DNA of 64,000 bases from Enterococcus phoeniculicola ATCC BAA-412 (GTDB lineage Bacteria; Bacillota; Bacilli; Lactobacillales; Enterococcaceae): assembly GCF_000407505.1 (NCBI RefSeq), contig NZ_ASWE01000001.1, positions 741,324-805,323 on the forward strand, read 5' to 3'. The notes below the pieces were generated by a model. It saw only the letters and a list, made by a program, of their open reading frames with translations, was not told the DNA's origin and made no database searches. This document shows, piece by piece, positions 33,250 to 42,792 of this stretch. Both the position numbers and the translations under genes were made by a program. Numbering within the stretch: the first letter of the stretch is position 1; the number at the start of each line of letters is the position of its first letter.

Positions 33250-33594
33250 ATGAAAAATAAACTTTCTTTGATCATTGGTGTGTTACTCGGGTGTATGTTG
33301 CTATTTACTGCACCTACAGGATACGCCGATGATGTTTCTTCTGTTGGAACAACACAAGGATCAGTCATTCTAAGTGGCTGGGGAGATATTCCCAAGCCTA
33401 AGCCTAATAAGCCAGAAGGACCACAAGGAAATTCAAGCTTAAAACCGAGTACAGGCGGGAAATACTTACCCAAAACTAATGAAAAGAAAAGCCAGTTACT
33501 TAGTAGTTTAGGATTGATTTGGTTAACAGTTCTCGGCTTGATCCTATTTGTATTTAAACGTAGAGAAAAAGAGGAAGAAGGTGAGCAACAGTGA
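33250..33594 (+). CDS. Small sortase-type surface protein with LPKTN variant
   Basis: 114 residues: signal peptide (ending TGYA-DDV), a short polar stretch, then YLPKTNEKK, a membrane helix (LGLIWLTVLGLILFVF) and the tail KRREKEEEGEQQ. The position equals that of the LPQTG protein in cluster 1, but the fifth motif residue is Asn instead of Gly. It could still be sorted, be sorted poorly, or stay membrane-bound. The stop overlaps the next GTG start. Confidence 0.82.
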   Translation: MKNKLSLIIGVLLGCMLLFTAPTGYADDVSSVGTTQGSVILSGWGDIPKPKPNKPEGPQGNSSLKPSTGGKYLPKTNEKKSQLLSSLGLIWLTVLGLILFVFKRREKEEEGEQQ

Positions 33595-36500
33595 AAATCA
33601 GAAAGTTAGTGAGAACGTTGGGTGTTTTCATACTATTAGGCCAACAGTTGATGGTAGGGACAAACGCCTTTTCAATAGAAACAACGGATTATTCCGATTC
33701 CCCACTGGAACTTACCGTCGAAGGAAATAAGGAATTGTCTCTTACTTCAAAGACTCAAACCGTTTCCGTAGACTTAAAAGATACTACCTCTTCTTCTGAT
33801 ACACCATCAGCTAAATTGCAAGAGCCTGTTTATGCCATCTGGTTTCCTGAGGGAGTCAGTTATGCTGGGACAAGTTCTCCAATTTCGGTAGAAACGTATC
33901 AAGATCATATTACCTTCCAATTTGTCAGTAACAAAGAAAAAGAAGCATCTTTCTCCTTTACGGCAAATACAGAAGAGAATCCAGATGAGCTTAAGCTACA
34001 AGCGACCCGATCCGGTGTCGGTCTGGATATACAATCAAATGATCTGCTACTGACCCCAGTAGAGGATATAACTACACAAACAACAGAAGAAAAGAGTACT
34101 GATTCGTCAGTAAAACAATCTGAGGAATCAGAAAAATCAGAAGACTTAAATGAAGAAACAGAGTCAAAAGAAACAAAAGAGGTTGATATTGCGCCAAAAG
34201 AACAAACAGCTCGTTCGTTACCAGAAGGCACAGTATTGGAAAATGGGATGGAAGTTTCCGATGATTTTGCCGATGGAATTACTGTAGATGAATATTTAGC
34301 ACAATATACCTTTCCACACTTGCCTAAAACAGGTGTAACGGATGCTTATGAGTCTACAGAAGTGGATTTGCGCACATTTGCACCTAGTGAAATTGCGCTA
34401 GTTTATGACCGAGCTACATGGAATGCTGCCATTAGTAATTCTTCAATTAAAGCAATCAGTGTAGTCAAATCATTTGCAATGACTGCGGCTCAAAGTAACT
34501 CTGGCACTGCAAATCGTCAACTAGTCATTGAAGGTAATGGTATGTTAATCGACTTTAGGTCAACATTATCCCAAATAACTGGTGCAAATAATGTGGTCAC
34601 CATTCAAAATCTAAATATGTATCATGCTAACTATTATGGTGCTGTCCGACCAACAGCTACTACTTCATTGCTTCAATTTCATAATTTAAATGACTACGGT
34701 TCGCAAATCATTAGTTCTCAAGGGCTGCCAGTAAAAATTTCTGGAGATTTTATTAGTCGATTCACGACAAGTAGCTACAAATCACCAATTGATGGAAGTA
34801 ATGTGAATGCACAATATTTAGGACAACAGAATTTTGAATCATCAAATTTAGAATTTCTTGCCGATTCTGTATCAACACTGGAAACCTATAATGGTTCTAA
34901 TATTGACTTGACTGCAGTTGGGGATGTAGTCGTATACGAAAACGCCAAGTTGAACTTGATTGCGGGAAATAAAGCAGCCGCAGCTGGAGAAGGTTCCAGC
35001 GGGTTTGCAATTAGTGCCCGTTATGCATCAAATTTCATCATGGAGAAAAATTCTGAAATTGACTATACCTACACTGATCCGGGAAATGGTAACCGTAATT
35101 CAAATGGTGCAGTTTACTTTAATGGAGCTGGAACATTTACTATGAGAGACGGAGCCAAAATGAATGTGACAAAAGATAGTCACTCAGGTTCTAGTGGGCT
35201 GATTAACTTTAATCAGGGAGGTACATTTAATCTAAGTAAAAGCAGTACAATTGATATGAATGTAACAGATGCATCCGCTGGGGCGGTAGCTGTTTATCTT
35301 CGTAGCTATCTATCAAATTACCCTGTATTTAATATTACTGACAACAGTCGAATGACAGTGAATATGAAATCAACAGGAACGGGAACAAACCCAATTATCG
35401 ATGCGGGTGCTTATGCGACAGTGAATATTGATTCAGGTTCAACATTGGATATTCAAACTCAAGGATATAAGGGAAATATTATCAACTTGGGTGCGGGAAA
35501 TGCTTCAAGAAAAACGTCATTTACTGTTGGTGCGGACGCAAAATTAAATGTCAATGCTCAAGGTAGAACAACCTCAACAACAGATGTAGTAAATGTAGGA
35601 AACTATGCTGCATTTAAGATTGTTCGTATGGGTTCGTTTAAGCTCTCTGCCAACATGGCACGTTATCTGTTTACGGTCGGTACCAACTCGACCTTCCAAT
35701 TTTCCGATGCACTATTGGTTGACTTTGGCTACACGCAAGAGCCTGTTGCTGCAAGCGCATTGATCAATATGTCTGGTAACGCCGGGAAATTTTTAATAGA
35801 TATTCAACGGGTGAAAGCTTGGAATCGATCGAATGTACCATTAAATGATGATACACCTACCTACGACTGGAATCCAATGTTTGGAATGGAAATTCCATAT
35901 GCAGCAACTGCTGTAACCAGTGCAAACATCATCGGAAACTCAACAACAGTCGGTACTGCAGAGAGCTTTAAAAAGAACTTTAATACAGGACCGACAAATG
36001 GGTTCCAACGATTGTTATTTGAGTTTATTCCCGATGTTAAAGTGTTGATCGAAAACCAGCCAGTAGATGATCCAGCGAATGAAAATTCAAAGATTATCAA
36101 AGGGTTAACAAATGCAGGCGCCTATGTTCGAATTACAGATAAATCAGCAGCTGGTGCTGCGTATTCTTCATTCCCTGCCTCAAATAATACTGTAAGTGAT
36201 CCCACAGTTGGTGGGTCTAACCCAAATTACACTGTAGTTGCTGATAGTCAAGGATACTTTGAATTTGAAGTACCAACATCTGCCAATGTACCGTTTATTG
36301 CAGGTTCAACCATTAGTGCCTATGCTTTCTTAAATGGGAAATCTGACTCGACAGATCCTATAGGTTCAACAGATGTACCAGAGGAAGAGTGGGACAAGGT
36401 TGTTAGTGATAAAACAGCACCAACAGCGACTGGAATAGAACAATCATTTGCAGTGGGAGATACGCTTCCAGAAGCAAAAACGTTTGTAAAAGACGCAGCA

Positions 36501-37547
36501 GACAGCAATCCTAATACGACAATTACTGCTTCTTACAAAGAAACAAATGACGTATTAAATGGGTATCTGTCAACAGTTGGTGATTATGATGTAACCATTA
36601 TTTTGACGGATACAGCAGGAAATGCTTCGGAAGTTAGCGCAAAAATGCATGTCTTTGATACAACCGCAAAAATCGAAGGACAAGATATTGAGTTAAAAAC
36701 TTCTGAAGTTGATTCAATAAGCCGTACAGAATTTGAAGAGCGAATGAAAACAGAGATTGATGCAACTGCTTATGCAATTGTGGATAGTCAATACAAAAAT
36801 TTAGATGATAAAATTGTCTATGATTTTTCAAGGGTAATACAATCTGCAGGCGTATATACTGTTACACTAAGCGTACCAGCTTCTGAATCAGGTGGAATCA
36901 GTGTTCCTGTGAAAACTATAACTGTTACGATTAAGAGTAATGGTCCGACCGCTCCGGTAGATCCAGATAATCCACAAGAGGGAACCACTCCTCCTGAGGG
37001 AACAGAGAATCCTGGGACAAATGCGACAGGCGATTTGCGAATGGATTATGCACCATCAGCAATTACGTTTGGTACAGTTCCATTTGCCTATTCTGAAGAA
37101 ACATATAATGCAACCAAGCCTAAGAACACAAATGGCGAAGAGATGACCAAACAATGGATTCAAATTTCTGATGATCGTACATCGTTAAATGGATGGTCTG
37201 TAAAGGTCAGTCAACCAGAGGAATTTAAAGATGCTCAAGGAAACAAAATTCTTGGAACAACGTTAACTATTCCAAAAGGGATTATCAATAACTCAATTGA
37301 TGGAACGATTGATACAACCTCTGTGGATTCAAAAATGACCGCTAATTCTGTGGGATTAGGTGCAGGAGCCTCTGCGACACTCTTTGGTGCCAAGGATGCT
37401 GGAGCAGATAGTATCGGAAAGAAAATCAGTACCTATCAATGGGATCCTACTAAGGTGACATTGAACGTACCTGGTGGAAAAGCGAAAACCAATACTGCTT
37501 ATGAAACAGAAATTAACTGGTCACTTGTAACTGAACCAACTCAATAG
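33591..37547 (+). CDS. Large beta-helix surface protein with Ig-like domains and C-terminal WxL domain
   Basis: 1,318 residues. Signal peptide, a beta-sandwich-like region (30-155) and a Ser/Glu/Lys-rich linker (155-210). A long parallel beta-helix-like part (about 260-780) has repeated short strands with Asn/Ser/Thr turns, like pectin-lyase-fold adhesins. A DUF5011-type Ig-like domain follows (DKTAPTATGIEQSFAVGDTL...). A proline linker precedes the WxL domain (GDLRMDYAPSAITFG, GWSVKVSQPEEF, distal INWSLVTEP). LPKTG occurs internally at residues 244-248 with no membrane helix after it. Probably the effector adhesin or glycan-active subunit of cluster 2; no catalytic residues could be assigned. 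The start is GTG. Confidence 0.85.
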   Translation: MKIRKLVRTLGVFILLGQQLMVGTNAFSIETTDYSDSPLELTVEGNKELSLTSKTQTVSVDLKDTTSSSDTPSAKLQEPVYAIWFPEGVSYAGTSSPISVETYQDHITFQFVSNKEKEASFSFTANTEENPDELKLQATRSGVGLDIQSNDLLLTPVEDITTQTTEEKSTDSSVKQSEESEKSEDLNEETESKETKEVDIAPKEQTARSLPEGTVLENGMEVSDDFADGITVDEYLAQYTFPHLPKTGVTDAYESTEVDLRTFAPSEIALVYDRATWNAAISNSSIKAISVVKSFAMTAAQSNSGTANRQLVIEGNGMLIDFRSTLSQITGANNVVTIQNLNMYHANYYGAVRPTATTSLLQFHNLNDYGSQIISSQGLPVKISGDFISRFTTSSYKSPIDGSNVNAQYLGQQNFESSNLEFLADSVSTLETYNGSNIDLTAVGDVVVYENAKLNLIAGNKAAAAGEGSSGFAISARYASNFIMEKNSEIDYTYTDPGNGNRNSNGAVYFNGAGTFTMRDGAKMNVTKDSHSGSSGLINFNQGGTFNLSKSSTIDMNVTDASAGAVAVYLRSYLSNYPVFNITDNSRMTVNMKSTGTGTNPIIDAGAYATVNIDSGSTLDIQTQGYKGNIINLGAGNASRKTSFTVGADAKLNVNAQGRTTSTTDVVNVGNYAAFKIVRMGSFKLSANMARYLFTVGTNSTFQFSDALLVDFGYTQEPVAASALINMSGNAGKFLIDIQRVKAWNRSNVPLNDDTPTYDWNPMFGMEIPYAATAVTSANIIGNSTTVGTAESFKKNFNTGPTNGFQRLLFEFIPDVKVLIENQPVDDPANENSKIIKGLTNAGAYVRITDKSAAGAAYSSFPASNNTVSDPTVGGSNPNYTVVADSQGYFEFEVPTSANVPFIAGSTISAYAFLNGKSDSTDPIGSTDVPEEEWDKVVSDKTAPTATGIEQSFAVGDTLPEAKTFVKDAADSNPNTTITASYKETNDVLNGYLSTVGDYDVTIILTDTAGNASEVSAKMHVFDTTAKIEGQDIELKTSEVDSISRTEFEERMKTEIDATAYAIVDSQYKNLDDKIVYDFSRVIQSAGVYTVTLSVPASESGGISVPVKTITVTIKSNGPTAPVDPDNPQEGTTPPEGTENPGTNATGDLRMDYAPSAITFGTVPFAYSEETYNATKPKNTNGEEMTKQWIQISDDRTSLNGWSVKVSQPEEFKDAQGNKILGTTLTIPKGIINNSIDGTIDTTSVDSKMTANSVGLGAGASATLFGAKDAGADSIGKKISTYQWDPTKVTLNVPGGKAKTNTAYETEINWSLVTEPTQ

Positions 37548-37577
37548 TGGGTAGAAAAAGTGTAAATAGTGATGAGT

Positions 37578-37612
37578 AAGAGACTGGGCAACTGCCCGGT
37601 CTCTTTATTTTT
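37578..37612 (+). terminator. Terminator of WxL cluster 2
   Basis: AAGAGACTGGGC pairs with GCCCGGTCTCTT across a tiny loop and is followed by TATTTTT. Confidence 0.88.
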
Positions 37613-37740
37613 GTCTATTTTTGTTGCTGTAAAATAAATGAACTAGAGCGGAAATTATGTCGGATGTTGCTTTTGATGAATTGTTAATTAAGATTTTAGA
37701 AGAAACAGGCCCTATCAATTCTAAAAAAAGAGTAAAAATT

Positions 37741-37765
37741 CAATCTAGTTTTAAAAACTAGATTG
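37741..37765. promoter_or_regulatory. Perfect 25-bp palindrome upstream of the DUF1836 gene
   Basis: CAATCTAGTTTT (37741-37752), one A, AAAACTAGATTG (37754-37765). It lies 56 bp before the start codon of the next gene, with no U-tract. It could be an operator for a dimeric regulator or a transcript hairpin. A 34-codon open frame (37657-37761, starting MSDVAFDELLIK) ends within it but lacks a ribosome binding site. Confidence 0.5.
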
Positions 37766-37820
37766 AATAATTATAAAAACTTTGTTAAACTGTTATTGAA
37801 ATTCAAATAGGAGTGGTTGG

Positions 37821-38381
37821 ATGAATGAGTTAAAAAAAGAACTAGAAAGCTGGAGTAAAGAATTATCCACTTTTCATTTACCTAAATGGGAAGAGCTACC
37901 TGAACTAGATTTATATATGGATCAAGTTCTCACCCTGATTGATCGTTACCTCTCACCAGTTATTCAGCCGGAAAAGCACACACTCTTGACCTCCTCTATG
38001 GTTAATAATTATGTCAAGCTAGGGCTGATACCTGCGCCAGAAAAGAAACGTTATTCCAAGCAGCATGTAGCTTTTTTAGTTGCAATTACCTTGTTAAAGC
38101 AAGTGTTAACAATTCCAGAAATCAAAGAAGGTATCTTATTTCAAGGAAAAGCAGTTGGTATAAGAGAAGCATACAATTTATTTTGTGAGGAACAAGAGCA
38201 AGCCATCCATATTGCTTGCCGTCAAGCACAAGGGGAAGCTGTTTCAATTGCCCAACAAGAGGTTCGTTTTGACTATTTAGCCGTGAAAGCTGCGACTGCC
38301 TCTTTTGCAGCAAAATTGCTAGCAGAAAAGATGATTGAGATTGAAACAATTTATATGAAAGAAGGTCACTTTGATGAATAA
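37821..38381 (+). CDS. DUF1836-family protein
   Basis: 186 residues, mostly helical, beginning with a MerR-like winged helix pattern (LTSSMVNNYVKLGLIPAPEKKRYSKQHVAFLVAITLLKQVLTIPEIK). DUF1836 proteins are usually encoded directly before degV, as here, with overlapping ends. It might regulate or assist the DegV protein; the function is unknown. Start ATG follows AGGAG. Confidence 0.85.
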   Translation: MNELKKELESWSKELSTFHLPKWEELPELDLYMDQVLTLIDRYLSPVIQPEKHTLLTSSMVNNYVKLGLIPAPEKKRYSKQHVAFLVAITLLKQVLTIPEIKEGILFQGKAVGIREAYNLFCEEQEQAIHIACRQAQGEAVSIAQQEVRFDYLAVKAATASFAAKLLAEKMIEIETIYMKEGHFDE

Positions 38382-39231
38382 AGAAAAAATAGCTATTTTA
38401 GTTGATTCAGGAACAGATGTACCTGAGGAGATTGTTACTCAGGAAAACATGTACATGATTCCTTTAAAAATTATTTATAAAGATAAAGAATATACAGATA
38501 AGATAGATATTACTGCAGAAGAAATCTATCAAAAATTACCGATAGAAATTCCAAGTACCTCTTTGCCTGATGGAGAAGCAATTACGAAGATTTTTGACAA
38601 GATTAAAGCAGATGGGTATGAAAAAGTATTAGCCATCACTATTTCCAGTGGTCTAAGTGGGACATTTAATGTTGTTCGCTTAATAGGAGAACAATATAAG
38701 GGACTGGAGACCTTTGTATTAGACACAAAAAATATTGGTATTGGTGCAGGATTTCAAGCAATCAGAGCTGCAGAACTCCTACGAGAAGGTGCTGATTGGG
38801 CAACGTTAACTCAACAGCTGAGTGATGAAGTTGTAAAAAATAAAGTCTTTTTTAATGTAGCGACTTTAGAGTATTTACAAAAAGGTGGAAGAATTGGTTT
38901 AGTTGCCTCATTATTAGGCACGGCTTTAAAGTTAAACCCTATAATTTCTTGTAATGCGGAAGGAATCTATCACACTGTAGCTAAAGCGCGTGGACGGAAA
39001 AAAAGCTTAGATAAAACCATTGACTTAGTGAAACAATTTGTGGGTGAGCATAAGAAATTTAATATTGCGGTTGCCCATGGAGATGCACTCGCAGATGCCG
39101 AATCAATGAAACAACGTCTAGCGGAAGTCTTCCCAAGGGTCAGCAAAATTTATTTTGGACAAATTTCTCCTGCTTTAGTGGTTCACACAGGTCCTGGGTT
39201 ATTAGGTGTAGGAATACAACTTCTAGATTAA
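38374..39231 (+). CDS. DegV-family fatty-acid-binding protein
   Basis: 285 residues with the DegV signature (IAILVDSGTDVPEE; STSLPDGEAI; TISSGLSGTFN; LEYLQKGGRIG; HTGPGLLGVG). DegV/FakB proteins hold a fatty acid for phosphorylation by FakA. No fakA is adjacent, so this is a stand-alone FakB-like protein. ATG 38374 is chosen over the TTG at 38371. It overlaps the DUF1836 gene by 8 bp. Confidence 0.9.
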   Translation: MNKEKIAILVDSGTDVPEEIVTQENMYMIPLKIIYKDKEYTDKIDITAEEIYQKLPIEIPSTSLPDGEAITKIFDKIKADGYEKVLAITISSGLSGTFNVVRLIGEQYKGLETFVLDTKNIGIGAGFQAIRAAELLREGADWATLTQQLSDEVVKNKVFFNVATLEYLQKGGRIGLVASLLGTALKLNPIISCNAEGIYHTVAKARGRKKSLDKTIDLVKQFVGEHKKFNIAVAHGDALADAESMKQRLAEVFPRVSKIYFGQISPALVVHTGPGLLGVGIQLLD

Positions 39232-39346
39232 ATAACAAAATTAAAAACCAATAAGAAACTAAAAAGTTTTTTCTGAAAAAGTAATGCAAAATTTCGCCAT
39301 CCTTTTCTGAAAGTGATATGATTGATTTCGTGAAAGGGGTGATTTT

Positions 39347-40012
39347 TTGAAAAAAGCAATAGCAGAACTTATTGGTACATTTATTTTAGTTTTTATTGGT
39401 ACAGCAACTGCTGTTTTAGGTGGGGGAATTGATGGTATTGGCATCGCAGGAATCGCGTTGGCATTTGGGTTGACTATCGTTGCTGCAGCTTACAGTATCG
39501 GCACTGTTTCAGGAGCACATTTAAATCCGGCAGTCTCAGTTGCTATGTGGCTTAATAAACGCATCACATTGACGGAGTTAGCTTACTATGTAGTGAGTCA
39601 AGTAATTGGCGCGATTTTAGCGAGCTTCACTTTGCGGTTCTTATTAACGGATGCAAAACTTCCTGTAGATAATCTGGGTCAAAATGGACTTGGAGAATTA
39701 AGTGTAGTTGGCGCATTAACTGTTGAAATTATTTTAACATTTATTTTCGTCTTAGTGATTATGACAGTCACTAGTGCGTCAAAAGGAAACAGCAAACTAG
39801 CAGGACTAGTAATCGGATTGACCTTAACAATGGTGCACTTTGTAGGTATCCCATTAACAGGAATGTCTGCTAATCCGGCTAGAAGTATTGGACCTGCCTT
39901 ATTTGTAGGCGGCGATGCATTGAATCAGCTTTGGGTATTTATCGTTGCACCAATTGTAGGTGGTTTATTAGCTGCAGTTGTGGCAAAAGCCTTACTGAAT
40001 ACTGAAGAATAA
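39347..40012 (+). CDS. Aquaporin (MIP family, AqpZ-like)
   Basis: 221 residues with six membrane segments and both NPA boxes (HLNPAVS at 59-64, SANPARS at 175-180). The Arg after the second NPA belongs to the selectivity filter. The size and lack of the longer glycerol-facilitator loop favour a water channel over GlpF. The start is TTG at 39347 after GAAAGGGGTGA. It is a single-gene unit with its own terminator. Confidence 0.92.
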   Translation: MKKAIAELIGTFILVFIGTATAVLGGGIDGIGIAGIALAFGLTIVAAAYSIGTVSGAHLNPAVSVAMWLNKRITLTELAYYVVSQVIGAILASFTLRFLLTDAKLPVDNLGQNGLGELSVVGALTVEIILTFIFVLVIMTVTSASKGNSKLAGLVIGLTLTMVHFVGIPLTGMSANPARSIGPALFVGGDALNQLWVFIVAPIVGGLLAAVVAKALLNTEE

Positions 40013-40046
40013 AACAATAAATCGAATGATTAGCTGGATATAGAAG

Positions 40047-40089
40047 TAGTCGGGTAGAACGTTTGACGTTCTATTCCGGCTTTTTTTTG
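40047..40089 (+). terminator. Terminator after the aquaporin gene
   Basis: AGTCGGGTAGAACGT pairs with ACGTTCTATTCCGGCT across a TTG loop and is followed by eight T residues. Confidence 0.85.
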
Positions 40090-40185
40090 TCTTAAATAAA
40101 GGGGAATATCGCAGTGTCTGGTATTTGAAAAGTTTTATTTTTTATTAGAAAATTGTGTAAGGGTGAAAGAATCCACAAAATAAGG

Positions 40186-40191
40186 TATAAT
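40186..40191 (+). promoter_or_regulatory. -10 element of the walRK operon
   Basis: TATAAT, 46 bp before walR. The best upstream -35 is weak (TGAAAG at 40164-40169). Confidence 0.45.
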
Positions 40192-40236
40192 GGTTGAGTA
40201 TAAATATAGATGAAAATGAAACCGAGGTGGCTTCTA

Positions 40237-40941
40237 ATGAAAAAAATATTAGTTGTGGATGATGAAAAACCAATTTCAGATATCGTGAAATTTAATTTGA
40301 CAAAAGAAGGATATGAAGTATTTACAGCCTATGATGGAGAAGAAGCATTAGAGAAAGTAAAAGAAGTAGAACCAGATTTAATTCTTCTAGACCTAATGCT
40401 TCCTAAAATGGATGGACTTGAGGTGGCTCGAGAAGTGCGAAAAACCTATGACATGCCAATTATTATGGTGACAGCTAAGGATTCGGAAATTGATAAGGTA
40501 CTTGGCTTGGAGCTTGGAGCAGATGACTATGTGACGAAACCATTTTCTAATCGTGAGTTAGTTGCACGTGTGAAGGCCAATCTTCGTCGAGGAGCAGTTC
40601 CAGCAAAAGAAGCAGAGGATGCGGCACCATCTGAATTATCGATTGGTGATTTGACGATTCATCCAGATGCATATATGGTGACAAAACATGGCGGTACAAT
40701 TGAATTAACCCATCGTGAATTTGAGTTGCTTTTCTATCTTGCCAAGCATATTGGTCAGGTGATGACTCGTGAGCATCTTCTTCAAACCGTTTGGGGATAT
40801 GATTATTTTGGCGATGTTCGTACAGTTGATGTAACGGTTCGTCGCTTGCGGGAAAAAATTGAAGACAATCCAAGTCATCCTAACTATTTAGTGACGAGAC
40901 GTGGTGTAGGCTACTACTTGCGTAATCCAGAACAGGAGTAA
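40237..40941 (+). CDS. walR: Essential cell-wall response regulator WalR (YycF/VicR)
   Basis: 234 residues: receiver domain with acidic pocket DDE (8-10), phospho-acceptor Asp52 ([12 protein letters not shown]) and Lys (VTKPFSN), then an OmpR-type winged helix ([52 protein letters not shown] in part). WalR controls peptidoglycan hydrolase genes. An upstream in-frame ATG at 40210 exists, but GAGGTGG at 40225-40231 and family alignment fix ATG 40237. The walRKHIJ gene order confirms identity. Confidence 0.97.
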   Translation: MKKILVVDDEKPISDIVKFNLTKEGYEVFTAYDGEEALEKVKEVEPDLILLDLMLPKMDGLEVAREVRKTYDMPIIMVTAKDSEIDKVLGLELGADDYVTKPFSNRELVARVKANLRRGAVPAKEAEDAAPSELSIGDLTIHPDAYMVTKHGGTIELTHREFELLFYLAKHIGQVMTREHLLQTVWGYDYFGDVRTVDVTVRRLREKIEDNPSHPNYLVTRRGVGYYLRNPEQE

Positions 40942-40947
40942 GCGAGT

Positions 40948-42792
40948 ATGAAAAAAAAAGTTCGTTTTTACCAATCGGTTAACTTCAAAATCGCTTTAGC
41001 TTTTATTTTGATTTTGTTAATTTCAATTGAGATCATTGGTGCGTATTTCATTCGAGGCTTAGAGCACGAAACCATTAATAATTTTATATCAGATATGAAT
41101 TCTCGTGTGACAAGTCTTGCGTCAACAATTGGTCCTGAGTTAAGCAAGAAAGATGATCAAGGACAAGAAACAGAAGATGTGTCGACGAATATTCAACGAA
41201 TTATTAACAATAGTTCGTTATCTGATGTTATTGAAGTTCGTGTGATTGATGATAAAGGAATTGTTCGAGCAACCAATCGGTCCAATGACGCAAGCATCAT
41301 TGGAAAAAAGAATGATTATACTAACGCAAATGATTTCACAAGTAAACAAGAGGTTGTCTTTGATCCAGGTACAGACAAGCGAGTGAATATCAATATACAA
41401 CCGATTCAGTCCCCGACTGGCGATGCCAATATCGGGGTTCTTTATGTTAAAAGTGACATTGAAAAAAAATACTCGGAAATCAGCGATACTGCCTTGATTT
41501 TCTTTTCTGCATCGATGATTGCCGGTCTAATCTCAATTATTGTTGCGGTTCTTGTTTCCCGCTCAATCACGCAGCCAATTGGCGAGCTGAGAGAGCAGGC
41601 GCTTCGAATTGCTAGAGGAGATTATTCAGGAAAAGTAAAAGTACACGGTAAAGATGAGTTAGGTCAACTAGCAGATACATTTAATCAGCTATCAGAAAGA
41701 ATAGCAGAGGCACAAGATACCATGGAGTCAGAACGGAATCGTTTGGACAGTGTACTCTCTCATATGACTGATGGTGTAATTGCTACGGATCGACGAGGGA
41801 AAATTATCACAATTAATGAGATGGCTCTTTCCTTACTAGATGTAACTACTGAAGGGGCAATTGGTGAATCGATTTTAACATTATTAGATATTGAAGAAGA
41901 CTATACGTTGAGAAAACTATTAGAGGATTCAGATGAAATAGTGTTGGATCGTTCAACCTCAAATCAAGAAAAAGATCAGATGATTTTACGTGTTGATTTT
42001 GCGATGATTCGTCGTGAGTCAGGATTCATCAGCGGACTCGTTGCTGTTTTACATGATGTTACTGAACAGGAAAAAACAGAGAGAGAACGAAGAGAATTTG
42101 TATCGAATGTTTCTCATGAACTGAGAACCCCGCTGACAAGTATGAGAAGTTATATTGAAGCGCTAAGTGAGGGTGCATGGAAAGACGAAGAGATAGCACC
42201 CAACTTTTTAAATGTCACGTTGGAAGAAACAGATCGAATGATTCGTATGATTAATGACTTGCTAAGTTTGTCCAGAATGGATACGGGAAATTCCAATATA
42301 CAGATGGAGTATGTAAACTTTAACGAACTTATCAGCTTTGTGCTGGATCGATTTGATATGATGGTCACAAATCAAGAGAAAAAGTATACGATTCGTAGAG
42401 AATTTACTCAAAGAGACTTATGGGTAGAAGTGGACACAGATAAAATTATTCAAGTTGTTGATAATATCATGAATAATGCTATCAAGTATTCGCCGGATGG
42501 GGGAACAATTACCTGTCGTTTACTTGAAACACATAATAATGTTGTGTTGAGCATAAGTGATCAGGGCTTGGGTATTCCTAAAAAAGATTTGACCCGGGTC
42601 TTTGAGCGATTTTATCGTGTGGACAAGGCGCGTGCACGTGCTCAAGGTGGAACTGGACTTGGTCTTGCGATTTCAAGAGAAGTAATAAAAGCGCATGGCG
42701 GGTCAATTTGGGCAGAAAGTAAGGAAGGAAAAGGTTCAACATTCTATATCTCCTTACCTTATGAACCCTATGAGGAGGATTGGTGGGAATGA
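40948..42792 (+). CDS. walK: Sensor histidine kinase WalK (YycG/VicK)
   Basis: 614 residues with two membrane segments (about 13-32 and 182-204) flanking an extracellular Cache-like domain, then HAMP, PAS (about 260-370), HisKA with the phospho-acceptor in FVSNVSHELRTPLTSM, and an HATPase domain (IMNNAIKYSPDGG; DQGLGIPKKD; GGTGLGLAIS). The extracellular domain marks the Bacillus/Enterococcus form rather than the short streptococcal VicK. Six bases separate it from walR. Confidence 0.97.
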   Translation: MKKKVRFYQSVNFKIALAFILILLISIEIIGAYFIRGLEHETINNFISDMNSRVTSLASTIGPELSKKDDQGQETEDVSTNIQRIINNSSLSDVIEVRVIDDKGIVRATNRSNDASIIGKKNDYTNANDFTSKQEVVFDPGTDKRVNINIQPIQSPTGDANIGVLYVKSDIEKKYSEISDTALIFFSASMIAGLISIIVAVLVSRSITQPIGELREQALRIARGDYSGKVKVHGKDELGQLADTFNQLSERIAEAQDTMESERNRLDSVLSHMTDGVIATDRRGKIITINEMALSLLDVTTEGAIGESILTLLDIEEDYTLRKLLEDSDEIVLDRSTSNQEKDQMILRVDFAMIRRESGFISGLVAVLHDVTEQEKTERERREFVSNVSHELRTPLTSMRSYIEALSEGAWKDEEIAPNFLNVTLEETDRMIRMINDLLSLSRMDTGNSNIQMEYVNFNELISFVLDRFDMMVTNQEKKYTIRREFTQRDLWVEVDTDKIIQVVDNIMNNAIKYSPDGGTITCRLLETHNNVVLSISDQGLGIPKKDLTRVFERFYRVDKARARAQGGTGLGLAISREVIKAHGGSIWAESKEGKGSTFYISLPYEPYEEDWWE

